Shown: positions 18,664 to 26,808 of the stretch, piece after piece
Layout: each line of letters starts with the position of its first letter
How positions within the stretch are numbered: the first letter of the stretch is position 1
DNA from: Propionispira raffinosivorans DSM 20765
Lineage (GTDB): Bacteria > Bacillota > Negativicutes > Selenomonadales > Selenomonadaceae
DNA length: 64,000 nucleotides
Direction of reading: 5' to 3'
NCBI RefSeq assembly: GCF_000381065.1
Contig: NZ_KB905848.1
Coordinates: 1 to 64,000, forward strand
The notes under the pieces: model-generated
Databases searched by the model: none
Seen by the model: the letters and a program-made list of their open reading frames with translations, nothing else
Told to the model about the DNA's origin: nothing
Made by a program: the position numbers and the translations under genes

Positions 18664-18900
18664 TTAGCCGCCCTTCTTATTGGAAGGCCTGCGGACTTTT
18701 ACCTGCAGGGCAATGTCAAAGCCTAAGGCCTTAGCCAGCTTCTCCAACGTTTCAATCGTCGGCATCACTTTTCCATTTTCAATATTGGATATATGCTTTT
18801 GACTGACGCTGCTTTTCAAAGCCAATTCTCCCATGGTAAGATTTTGTGCTATACGTTCACTTTTAATATAAAGTACCAAGTCCCGTATCACTTTTTCCAC
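18664..18900 (-). CDS. Small Xre-family HTH protein
   Basis: About 78 aa, almost wholly a Cro/C1-type helix-turn-helix (LTMGELALKSSVSQKHISNIENGKVMPTIETLEKLAKALGFDIALQ). The frame begins with GTG at 18900, but another GTG three codons in has better spacing to GAGG, so the start is uncertain. It lies 200 bp upstream of the PTS operon in the same orientation and could regulate it, or it could belong to the accessory island that begins here. No toxin partner is adjacent. Confidence 0.7.
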   Translation of the reverse strand: MEKVIRDLVLYIKSERIAQNLTMGELALKSSVSQKHISNIENGKVMPTIETLEKLAKALGFDIALQVKVRRPSNKKGG

Positions 18901-19035
18901 CTCGATGTTTTAATTTCCTCATGTCCGTTGCTCCAACACGTAAAATGGATATTTTAATTTACAAAAATCTGAATTTCCTGAATATTATTGTTATACTTAA
19001 GTAAAATACGAAGATAAAATGGCTGCATCCCCTCC

Positions 19036-19260
19036 TTAAGCCACTTCATTTTTTGGGAATTGAAAGGTACCCTTTAGCAACGTAGAAATTTTTACATGCA
19101 GAGCACGAGCCAGTTTCTGTGCCTCGATAATATTCGGGAAATATTTATCATTTTCCCAATCACTGATTGTAGTTTGCGGAAATCCTGTTTTCTCAAAAAG
19201 CTTGGTTTGCGAAAACTTTTTTGCCTGCCGAATTCCTCGTAAATTTTGTCCAAAGGTCAT
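19036..19260 (-). CDS. Small Xre-family HTH protein, probably autoregulated
   Basis: About 74 aa. Cro/C1 helix-turn-helix (FGQNLRGIRQAKKFSQTKLFEKTGFPQTTISDWENDKYFPNIIEAQKLARALHV). GAGGGGG is correctly spaced from the ATG at 19260 rather than the one at 19266. It is divergent from the next Xre gene and preceded by a consensus promoter embedded in a dyad (19282-19320). Function beyond DNA binding is not recognisable. Confidence 0.75.
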   Translation of the reverse strand: MTFGQNLRGIRQAKKFSQTKLFEKTGFPQTTISDWENDKYFPNIIEAQKLARALHVKISTLLKGTFQFPKNEVA

Positions 19261-19281
19261 TTTCATTCCCCCTCAAATGTC

Positions 19282-19320
19282 ATTATAACGACGTAGCGTT
19301 TATAAGTCAATGCTACATCG
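19282..19320 (-). promoter_or_regulatory. Consensus promoter inside an operator dyad
   Basis: Minus strand TTGACT (19310-19305), 17-bp spacer, TATAAT (19287-19282). The dyad CGACGTAGC (19289-19297) / GCTACATCG (19312-19320) has one mismatch and brackets the -35 and spacer. The layout fits repression by one of the two flanking Xre proteins. Confidence 0.7.
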
Positions 19321-19382
19321 GTAACTATTTAAATTTATTTATGTTAAAATAACGATAACACGTTAAAAAGGAGCTATAGATT

Positions 19383-19736
19383 ATGGATATCACCGCCAAA
19401 ATCGCCGCAAGAATTATGGAACTCTGCAAAGAAAAAGGCCTTACGATTAATAAATTAGCTGATTTATCGGGTTTAACTCAATCTACCCTTGATAGCATCG
19501 TGAACGGAAAAAGCCGTAATCCCCAAGTTGTTACGATTTATAAAATTTGTGAGGGTCTCAATATATCGTTAGCTGAATTTTTTACGGATACTGAACCTTC
19601 CATCACGACCTGTGCGGAAAACGAACTTGATTATCTACCAGACCCCGTCAAAGAAGAACTGGATATCATCAAAGATTATGTACTCCATAAGCACGGGATA
19701 AAAAACCATAAAGTTAGCAAATCTAATAAAAAATGA
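19383..19736 (+). CDS. Xre-family HTH regulator with C-terminal tail
   Basis: 117 aa. The N-terminal 65 residues form a Cro/C1 domain (LCKEKGLTINKLADLSGLTQSTLDSIVNGKSRNPQVVTIYKICEGLNISLAEFF), with a short acidic then basic tail (LPDPVKEELDIIKDYV... KSNKK). AAGGAG lies ahead of the ATG. It is divergent from the Xre gene at 19.0 kb. Such proteins are common in Firmicute mobile regions, and its target is unknown. Confidence 0.78.
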   Translation: MDITAKIAARIMELCKEKGLTINKLADLSGLTQSTLDSIVNGKSRNPQVVTIYKICEGLNISLAEFFTDTEPSITTCAENELDYLPDPVKEELDIIKDYVLHKHGIKNHKVSKSNKK

Positions 19737-20218
19737 TCTTTTTAAGAAGTTTATGCCTCTTCATAAAACAAGCCTCTTCCTTTATTTTCATGCCTATTGC
19801 TTCGTGATATAATCATTTAAGGATATATAATGTAAAGTTCTATCTACTTACATAAAGCGACTTAATAATATGACATTTTAATCATAGAGTATCATTAAAA
19901 GACACTTTATGATTAAAAAAATTTGTTTTTTTCTTTTATGTCTTACTATTCAACATATTTTACTTTATCGGATTTTTAATCAAAATAAATTTCATCTTGC
20001 TAATTAGTAACCCCCCCTTTTATTACAGACAATTATTCTAATTTTATCTTCTCTTAACTTTCCATTATTGAATCACTATATGTGTCTTTTAAAGACACTT
20101 TAATTATACAACTTATATAGATCTTGTCAAGATACTTTTTAATTTTTTCTGTAATGCTACTTTTATTGTGTATCTCTATCAGCAACTTTATTATTATCTT
20201 AGAAAGAGGTGTACTTCC
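19737..20218. promoter_or_regulatory. 480-bp AT-rich control region with three operator-like dyads
   Basis: No gene seen. It contains a perfect dyad GTGTCTTTTAAAGACAC (20082-20098), a degenerate copy GTATCATTAAAAGACAC (19889-19905, 15 of 17 positions) and a related perfect dyad ATCTTGTCAAGAT (20121-20133). All lie upstream of the Xre gene at 20219, consistent with cooperative autoregulation as in phage-like switches. Confidence 0.6.
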
Positions 20219-20590
20219 ATGAACCCACTACGCGAATTACGCAAAAGAAAAGGGATTACGCAAACGGAATTAGGACATGTTTTACATGTTCAAAAATCTG
20301 CTATATCAAAATATGAGCTAGGCAGAGCCACGCCCAGTTCTGATATTCTAAAAAAACTATCGGACTATTTTGGTGTATCAATTAATTACATATTAGGTGC
20401 TAAATTTCATAAAACAGAAGACCAACAACCTTCTACCGATCTTGTAAATTTTCTTAATCAATCAGAAGTAATCTTTAATGGTATTACTTATAAATTAAAT
20501 GATGAGGATCGACAAAAAGCAATTACCGCTCTCGAACGTATCTTTTTGGATGCCAAATCCCGCAGTCCAAAAAATTTCTCTAAAACATAG
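20219..20590 (+). CDS. Xre-family HTH regulator (phage-repressor-like)
   Basis: 123 aa from the ATG at 20219 (AGAGGTG eight bases upstream). A Cro/C1 domain occupies residues 1-60 (LRELRKRKGITQTELGHVLHVQKSAISKYELGRATPSSDILKKLSDYFGVSINYILG). A C-terminal segment of about 50 residues (ITYKLNDEDRQKAITALERIFLDAK) resembles the tail of Firmicute ImmR/SinR-type regulators. It converges on the SIR2-STAND gene across a 15-bp hairpin. The dyads upstream are its likely operators. Confidence 0.8.
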   Translation: MNPLRELRKRKGITQTELGHVLHVQKSAISKYELGRATPSSDILKKLSDYFGVSINYILGAKFHKTEDQQPSTDLVNFLNQSEVIFNGITYKLNDEDRQKAITALERIFLDAKSRSPKNFSKT

Positions 20591-20593
20591 AAA

Positions 20594-20640
20594 TACCCCC
20601 ATATAGGACTTTTATATATCAAATGTCCTATATGGGGGTA
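20594..20640. terminator. 15-bp perfect inverted repeat between convergent genes
   Basis: TACCCCCATATAGGA (20594-20608) pairs perfectly with 20626-20640 around a 17-nt loop. There is no T run on either side, so it is an atypical terminator or another type of site. It lies four bases past the Xre stop and 55 bases past the SIR2-STAND stop. Confidence 0.5.
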
Positions 20641-20694
20641 ACATATCGCGTACGACAGCCCCTTTCATTATTATTTCAACACTACTATTCATGA

Positions 20695-23211
20695 TTAATA
20701 TTCTCTATCTGTATTTTTGTATATATCCTTTATATGATATGTAGACAAGTTAATTATTTTGGAACTAACTGTCATTGTACATAATTTACATACTCTTATA
20801 TATTCTTTTATTAAAGACTGCATTTTAGAATCTAAACCATATACATTCAATTTATTTAAATAAAGTTCCATTTTCTCTCGATTTGACAAAAACCAGTCTA
20901 GATTTTTTTTCTTATATTTAAGCCCCATATTAACATAAGCATGTACAGAATATATAAATGCATTTGAATATTCCTCCGATAAAATCAATTCTTCCATTTT
21001 CTCAAATCCACTAACGAATCGACTTGATACTTCATCACTATTCTTAGTTTCATCAAGTCCCCACTCCATAAGATTTTTGGCCAGAGCATGTTTAACCTGA
21101 TATGAATTGCTTCTCAAATTTTTAGCTATTAATAAATGATTGTTTGCATCTTCATATTCTTGTGATAGTTGACATAAAATTCCATATTGTACCCAATAAT
21201 AGCTTATGTTTTTGCATTCATTCTCAATTTCTAAAAATAAATTTTTTAAACTATTTTTTTCAACAATTTTCTTCTTTAATAGTTTTCTAACACCCAATAT
21301 TTTTTGGAAAATTTCATAATAATTATCATTAATCTCATAATAACTATTATCCATGTCAGTACTGATTGCAGGAAGCATACAGTTAAGTATGTTTTTTATA
21401 ATGTTTATATTTCTTTCAAAATTTAATTCAGTATATATGAGTTCTTCAAATATCCTACGACGGCATAATTTTATTAGTCCATTTTTTTCATAAAATACAT
21501 TATTTTCCTCCAATAATGTATCAATTGTTACATCCCCTAATGCATTATCACTAAAATCAATAACGAGTTCTTGTGGAACCCAATTCACTCCAAGAATACT
21601 TAATAAGAAAAAAATCTCTACATAATCATAAAACTTCGTTTTTTTTAATTTTGGTATAGCTTCTTCTTTATAATATTCCAAAAAATATCTGCCCTCTGTC
21701 GAATAATACAACACATCTATAATATCCGTGCGTTCTGATATTTCCTTTAAAATATTTTCTTTAAAAGCCCCATTTTTCTGATAATTTCCCAACCTATTTT
21801 TTTCAAATAATTTATCATAAACAATTTCTTTATCAAATTCATTATCAACATAAAATTTATCTTGTATAGTATTTATTATATATTCTTTTTGACGATGATT
21901 TTCTATAGTGTCGGTTGTTATAATAATGACCTGTTCTATATTTTTAGGATAATTATTAATTATTTTTTTTAAATTAATATAATTATATGCCGCATCATCC
22001 ATAAAAAACACTACTTTACTTTTTTCAGGCAAAGATTCTAAATATTCATGTACTGTATCAATATTTCTAAAACTTTTGGTAAGTTCAATAGAAATATACC
22101 CTTTTTTAAAACAATCTACTAACGCCCTTTTTGCAAGAACCGATTTTCCCATGTAATCTTTACCAATAATGCAAAAAAATTTAGATTCATTTTTATTTGT
22201 AAATTCTTCAAATTGATTTTGAAAACTATGATTGGTAACATCCCAATCATTTAAAATATCATCATATGAACATTCTTGTCCACTATAAAGTTTACTGCTA
22301 TATGTTGTATATTTTTCAATATCTTCTATAAAAAATGCTCCTTTTTGAGAAAGTTCTTTCTTTGAATTTTCAACATAATTCACATTTTTTTCTATATAAT
22401 TAAAAAACTGTTCTGTCGTAAAATCAATCAAATGATATTGTTTATTATTTTTTATTTCATTACGTAATGCCATGTCATTTATCTTAGGGGTAATAAAAAA
22501 ATATTTTCTGCCATTATTTTTGTATCCACTTTCTTTATATATTTCGATGATTATCTTCAAATCATCTTCTTGAAATTCTGTTCCTAAAAATATAACATCA
22601 TTGTTAAGAAAACTATGTGCAAATTCTAATAACAAACAATCACTTTTTTTTGTAAACTTCCTATACTCCTCATCATCAAAAACAATCCCACGCTCTATGC
22701 ATTCAACATTTCCATGTAGTTTAACTAATTTCATTTCTTCATTTTTATTCGACCCTTGCTCCATCCTATCCCAAACATTTAATGGTTTGTTTTCATTTTT
22801 ATAAATCTGTTCAACTAAATCATCAATATTGAGTGTATAAATATCTTTCCATGGATAACTTAAAATCTTTTTTTGAAAATCTTGTTTTTCATTCAAATAA
22901 CATCCCGATAATATGTTTTTTAAATGCTGATCTCTTATTTTTCCCCGTCCTTCTGAACGTAATAAAGTTGCTATTTTTCGTAAATTTCCTTTTATGGCTT
23001 CTACTTCTTTTAAATCTTCAGCATCTATCTCTGGCAATGGATGCTTTATATAAAAATAATTATACAAGTTTTCAGCTAATTTTTCTCCTAAAAGTAATGA
23101 TGTTCCACTTTTATTTTTTGCACCAAGAGAAAATCCTGCGCCCAGTACTAAGACTGGACGTTGAGATTTCATTCTACCAACTAATAATGCGCAAGCATCG
23201 TTTGAATCCAT
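20695..23211 (-). CDS. SIR2-STAND protein: predicted NAD-consuming anti-phage NTPase
   Basis: About 838 aa. Positions below count from an in-frame TTG at 23217; the ATG at 23211 is the likelier start (GGGAG nine bases upstream). Residues 20-280 form a SIR2-like domain: GAGFS (26-30), TLNIDD (Asn130, Asp132), LHG with His168, and LGTEFQEDDL (211-220). These are the NAD-pocket and catalytic residues. A STAND-type P-loop NTPase follows: Walker A GKDYMGKS (352-359), Walker B VVFFMDD (Asp407/408). The C-terminal 350 residues are helical and TPR-like, a probable sensor. The gene is very AT-rich and lies beside Xre regulators. SIR2-STAND proteins (Avs5-like) deplete NAD on phage infection; this assignment is by architecture only. 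Confidence 0.82.
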   Translation of the reverse strand: MDSNDACALLVGRMKSQRPVLVLGAGFSLGAKNKSGTSLLLGEKLAENLYNYFYIKHPLPEIDAEDLKEVEAIKGNLRKIATLLRSEGRGKIRDQHLKNILSGCYLNEKQDFQKKILSYPWKDIYTLNIDDLVEQIYKNENKPLNVWDRMEQGSNKNEEMKLVKLHGNVECIERGIVFDDEEYRKFTKKSDCLLLEFAHSFLNNDVIFLGTEFQEDDLKIIIEIYKESGYKNNGRKYFFITPKINDMALRNEIKNNKQYHLIDFTTEQFFNYIEKNVNYVENSKKELSQKGAFFIEDIEKYTTYSSKLYSGQECSYDDILNDWDVTNHSFQNQFEEFTNKNESKFFCIIGKDYMGKSVLAKRALVDCFKKGYISIELTKSFRNIDTVHEYLESLPEKSKVVFFMDDAAYNYINLKKIINNYPKNIEQVIIITTDTIENHRQKEYIINTIQDKFYVDNEFDKEIVYDKLFEKNRLGNYQKNGAFKENILKEISERTDIIDVLYYSTEGRYFLEYYKEEAIPKLKKTKFYDYVEIFFLLSILGVNWVPQELVIDFSDNALGDVTIDTLLEENNVFYEKNGLIKLCRRRIFEELIYTELNFERNINIIKNILNCMLPAISTDMDNSYYEINDNYYEIFQKILGVRKLLKKKIVEKNSLKNLFLEIENECKNISYYWVQYGILCQLSQEYEDANNHLLIAKNLRSNSYQVKHALAKNLMEWGLDETKNSDEVSSRFVSGFEKMEELILSEEYSNAFIYSVHAYVNMGLKYKKKNLDWFLSNREKMELYLNKLNVYGLDSKMQSLIKEYIRVCKLCTMTVSSKIINLSTYHIKDIYKNTDREY

Positions 23212-23601
23212 TATCAAACACTCCCTTGTTAACCTTGATTTTTTTAATATATATTATCAATCTTATGCGCCTAAAAACAAATAACGGTATTCTTAGACTT
23301 TTACTTTTATAAATATTCTCTACGTCTTTAGTATTACCTTTTAACTCATCTCGCTTTTTCTTTAATAATAAAAATGATTTTTTTGCCGCAATACGAAACA
23401 TGCCAACCAGAATAACATTGAAATTGCTGCAATAATCCGGTAGAAGTATCAGAAGTTATTCCTGATATATCAACACACGAAAACCAGTGCCAATATACCC
23501 ACCCCTTATCCTAGGGGTATAATCCAAACAGCATACATAAAAATAGCCGTCCCTATATACATATAACATAAACGTTAACCGAACAGCTGTTATTCTCATT
23601 T
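23212..23601. other. 390-bp gap without a supported gene
   Basis: A 75-codon minus-strand frame overlaps the SIR2-STAND start but has no ribosome site and no recognisable content. A partial palindrome CCCCTTATCCTAGGGG-like lies near 23503-23520. The promoter of the SIR2-STAND gene must be here, but I could not place it with confidence. Confidence 0.4.
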
Positions 23602-24408
23602 TTAAATTTCTTTCTGTTTCATTAAAAAGTCTGGAACAATTTTATGACTATTTTGTCTTATATAAAAATTTATCTTTATGCGATTTTCGTCTTTAAGTGG
23701 AACCGTTGATAAATTTTCTACACACGTTCGCGCCGGAAGAAACGCAATTCCCCGTTTTGCCAAAATCATTGATTTGATCATTTCATAAGAATCAATCTCT
23801 AATAGCTGACTTATTTTAATGTTATGTTCACTGGCAAAAGCCAAAGAAATTTGCCTAAAAGGACAACTTTTATCTCGATTGATAAAAAATGTTTCATCAG
23901 ATAACGCCGTGATCTTTTTATTTTTCTCTGTAAATAAAAGAACCGTTTCCTCATAACCCCCTACGCGTTTGAATAAAGGATTGATAATAGTGGAATGTGT
24001 GACAATTATATCTACATCCCCACTTTTCAGCAAAGCTTCTAATAAACGATTTTGTTCTATATACAGTGAGCAATACGATTTGAATTTCATCAACTTTTCT
24101 TCAATGTAAGTTTTTGCGATAGATTGCGTCGTAGCAATTTTATACACTTCATTTTCCGACGTAATATTTCGTTTCAGATCATCGAGAATATCCATTATTT
24201 TATCAGAATACAGTAATAAAACTTCCCCCGCTCGTAACAAGCGAACACCTTTATTATTGCGTTTAAGTAAAGAAACACCCAATTCATTTTCCAGTACTTT
24301 AATGCGTTCTGAAACATTCGGCTGTACATAACCAAGTTCGTTTGCTGCTTTCGTTATAGATTCTAATCGGGCAACGGTTCTAAATATACGCAGATCGTTG
24401 AATTCCAT
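23602..24408 (-). CDS. LysR-family transcriptional regulator
   Basis: 268 aa. N-terminal LysR winged helix (LRIFRTVARLESITKAANELGYVQPNVSERIKVLENELGVSLLKRNNKGV), followed by a short effector-binding domain. It is about 25 residues shorter than the usual LysR length but has no visible frameshift. GGTGA lies upstream of the ATG. Divergent from the DUF4865 gene with a 112-bp shared intergenic region, the classical LysR-target layout. Confidence 0.88.
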   Translation of the reverse strand: MEFNDLRIFRTVARLESITKAANELGYVQPNVSERIKVLENELGVSLLKRNNKGVRLLRAGEVLLLYSDKIMDILDDLKRNITSENEVYKIATTQSIAKTYIEEKLMKFKSYCSLYIEQNRLLEALLKSGDVDIIVTHSTIINPLFKRVGGYEETVLLFTEKNKKITALSDETFFINRDKSCPFRQISLAFASEHNIKISQLLEIDSYEMIKSMILAKRGIAFLPARTCVENLSTVPLKDENRIKINFYIRQNSHKIVPDFLMKQKEI

Positions 24409-24520
24409 TTTCTCACCTCTATACTCATCATTATAAATGATGGCAAATATAATTTATACCTTTTTTACAATGCTGCAAGAAAAGAATATACTGAACCTAT
24501 CAAAAAAAGAAAAGAGCGTG

Positions 24521-25078
24521 ATGATAATGGTTGGTATGCAATATAAAATCATAGTCCCTAAAACTTATGATATGAACAGTATTCGCGACAGAGTTCTTAA
24601 AAATGGTTCTAAAACAGATTCCTTTCCTGGTTTGCTTTTTAAATTCTATCTGATAACAGAAAAAGATAAATACAAAAATATCTATAATTCTTACGCCCCA
24701 CTATATTTATGGGATAAAACAGAAGGTATGAATCAATTCATTTTCAACGGATTTTACGATAATATATTAGAATCCTTCGGTTGGCAAAAAATCAATATCG
24801 GCATCCCTTTAAACGTAAAAACCGATGCAAACTTACTTAAAAGTAAATTTGCTATAGAATGTACTGGCTGCATTCAAGAAACTCAAAAATTAAATTCCGC
24901 TGTCTTCAATCTTCCACAAAACAATTTATCGGAAAAATCCATCGGAGAGTTTTTAATTTACAATCCTGATAAATGGGCATATAGTCAATTTTATTTTTAC
25001 GAAGACATCCCTGATGAAGTTTATGTTATGGAAAACATTAAAATCTATGAAATTTTGCACATATCATCTAAAGAATAG
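24521..25078 (+). CDS. DUF4865 family protein
   Basis: 185 aa from the ATG at 24521 (AAAGAG upstream). The motifs MQYKIIVPKTYDMNSIRDRV, FPGLLFKFYLI, APLYLWDKTEGMNQFIFNGFYDNILESFGW match the DUF4865 family as I know it. Members are often paired with LysR regulators, and some are annotated as putative monooxygenases without proof. No cofactor motif is visible. It is probably the regulated target of the divergent LysR gene. Confidence 0.75.
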   Translation: MIMVGMQYKIIVPKTYDMNSIRDRVLKNGSKTDSFPGLLFKFYLITEKDKYKNIYNSYAPLYLWDKTEGMNQFIFNGFYDNILESFGWQKINIGIPLNVKTDANLLKSKFAIECTGCIQETQKLNSAVFNLPQNNLSEKSIGEFLIYNPDKWAYSQFYFYEDIPDEVYVMENIKIYEILHISSKE

Positions 25079-25085
25079 ACCATAA

Positions 25086-25129
25086 AAAATGCCGTTACCT
25101 TGATGACAAGTCTTTGGTAATGGCATTTT
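25086..25129. terminator. Terminator between the DUF4865 gene and the QueG-like gene
   Basis: AAAATGCCGTTACC pairs with GGTAATGGCATTTT (one G-U) around a 16-nt loop. The stem lies between converging genes and has A and T runs on both sides. Confidence 0.8.
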
Positions 25130-25153
25130 CAACGCTTACTTTAGTAGTGTTAT

Positions 25154-25987
25154 CTAGCTTGCTTCGGTTTTTCTCCTTGGATTTTTGAATTCGCAGGGTA
25201 CACGAGTTTGACAAAGACCACAACCAGCTGTTTTTTTTCCACCATATTTTTCAGCCAACTGCACTGACTCTTCACTAAATAAATAAGTCCGGCACTTTAT
25301 CTTGTCATGACCACTCGTCGTAATCGCCCCTACGGGACAACGAGAAATACAGGCATTACAATTTAAACAATTAGCTTGGTAATTCTGTTCTTTTCGTAAA
25401 GTTGGCAGCAATTTCAGGTCAGTGATGACTGATCCGATCCGCACCGCTATACCAGCTTCTGAGATAAATGCATCATTCATACTAAAAGTTCCCAATCCTG
25501 CCGCATAGGCTGCATGTCGCTCCGACCAATTGGAAGCAAAGCCTACCGGTGTTTCTGAAAAAGATTGAAATATATCTGACAGTGTAGGCGCCACAGCCTG
25601 ATGACCAAGTCCAGTAAGATACTCAACCATATGACGACGAAGTTCACAATTAAACTCTTCACCAAAATATCGAGTTAGAGCCCACTCCCGTCCAGGCCAC
25701 TGCTCCTGCAAACGGTTACTTTGTCTTGCTCGTTCACTAATAGGCAAAATCCAACATATTACGGTTCCGCCAGCTACCCTTTGATTATCAAAAGTAGCTG
25801 CAAATATTTCACGTGGCGTAAGATGAAATTCGCCAATACTATTCTTGTATTCCTGGAACAATGGATCATCCCAAGATGCATACCCCACCAGAGGTTCCGA
25901 AAAATATATCAACCCCGTTTCCTCATGCTGATTTCCCAGACTTGTCGCTACGAATCGACGGATTTCTTCCAAAATTTTTATCTCCAT
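25154..25987 (-). CDS. 4Fe-4S double-cluster protein, QueG (epoxyqueuosine reductase)-like
   Basis: 277 aa. The C-terminal third has the paired ferredoxin motif CLNCNACISRCPVGAI and a second cluster CGLCQTRVPCEF, as in the QueG/reductive-dehalogenase-like family. The N-terminal part has ASNWSERHAAYAAGLGTFSMNDAFISEAGIAVRIGSVIT, which resembles the cobalamin-binding core of QueG. It is shorter than true QueG (about 380 aa, with a HEAT domain), so a different reductase role is likely. GGAG precedes the ATG. It lies downstream of a TetR gene, which may control it. Confidence 0.75.
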   Translation of the reverse strand: MEIKILEEIRRFVATSLGNQHEETGLIYFSEPLVGYASWDDPLFQEYKNSIGEFHLTPREIFAATFDNQRVAGGTVICWILPISERARQSNRLQEQWPGREWALTRYFGEEFNCELRRHMVEYLTGLGHQAVAPTLSDIFQSFSETPVGFASNWSERHAAYAAGLGTFSMNDAFISEAGIAVRIGSVITDLKLLPTLRKEQNYQANCLNCNACISRCPVGAITTSGHDKIKCRTYLFSEESVQLAEKYGGKKTAGCGLCQTRVPCEFKNPRRKTEAS

Positions 25988-26030
25988 ATCATCGTCTCCT
26001 TTTTGTACTGTTTAGTCCAGAATTATTATA

Positions 26031-26067
26031 TATATAGGCATCGACATAAAAAACCGATGCCTATATA
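26031..26067. repeat. 13-bp perfect inverted repeat between tetR and the QueG-like gene
   Basis: TATATAGGCATCG (26031-26043) and its complement (26055-26067) surround an 11-nt loop. It starts eight bases past the TetR stop. It could be a terminator lacking a good T tract or an operator for the TetR protein in front of the downstream gene. Confidence 0.55.
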
Positions 26068-26074
26068 TCACGCC

Positions 26075-26656
26075 TCAGTTTAAAACTGTTAACGCCTCTC
26101 TGGCCATATCTTCCAAAACGCCACGGTTACAACGCCGTCTGGCGTCTACATTCATGCCAGTAGCCAAAGCCACGAAGAACCTGGCCAAAGACCGAACATC
26201 CCGCCCCGCAGCAAGTTCACCACTTTCTTGCCACTGTGCAATAAAAGCTGCCAGCTCGTCTTCCATCTTTTCGGTGCTGCCCCGTATTATCTCACGAATC
26301 TCTTGGTCAGTTGTAACCAATGCCGTAGCCGTATTGGTAAAAAAACAACCACCTGGATAATCTTCATGTACAGCTATATCTATTATTTCTTGCAAAAAAC
26401 AAGCTATGCCTTCTCGCAAAGAAGGTGCCGATGCCAATATCTCACGACGCCGTTGCCTGACCATCGTGCCGTAATACTCGATGGCCTCACAAAACAGTTG
26501 CCTTTTATCGCCAAAAGTATCATACAAACTAGACCGACTGATTGCCATTGCTTCTATTAAGTCGGGAAGACTCGTAGCTTCATAACCCTTTAGCCAAAAA
26601 ATCTTCATAGCTTGAGTCAAGGCTTCTTTTCTTTCAAATTCTTTGGGTCTTGCCAT
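26075..26656 (-). CDS. TetR/AcrR-family transcriptional regulator
   Basis: 193 aa from the ATG at 26656 (GGGGG eight bases upstream). TetR helix-turn-helix in residues 1-55 (FERKEALTQAMKIFWLKGYEATSLPDLIEAMAISRSSLYDTFGDKRQLF), followed by an all-helical ligand domain with DYPGGCFFTNTA, a motif of the YxaF/LmrA-type subgroup. It is probably a local repressor for the QueG-like gene behind it. The inducer is unknown. Confidence 0.88.
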   Translation of the reverse strand: MARPKEFERKEALTQAMKIFWLKGYEATSLPDLIEAMAISRSSLYDTFGDKRQLFCEAIEYYGTMVRQRRREILASAPSLREGIACFLQEIIDIAVHEDYPGGCFFTNTATALVTTDQEIREIIRGSTEKMEDELAAFIAQWQESGELAAGRDVRSLARFFVALATGMNVDARRRCNRGVLEDMAREALTVLN

Positions 26657-26808
26657 TTTTTCATCCCCCAAATATCAGTATAACAATTCCGGATCAATCA
26701 GTCCATAATTTTTTCATATTCATTTTCGTTGAAGGTAGTTTTTTCTAGTGAGAAATTATCAGTAGCTAGTTCCTCTGACTGGCATAAGTTTTTTTGTTTA
26801 TGCCTATT

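Noticed and set aside
23174-23401. 75-codon frame upstream of the SIR2-STAND gene
   Set aside because: It overlaps the SIR2-STAND start, has no ribosome site, and consists of lysine-rich low-complexity sequence typical of AT-rich DNA.
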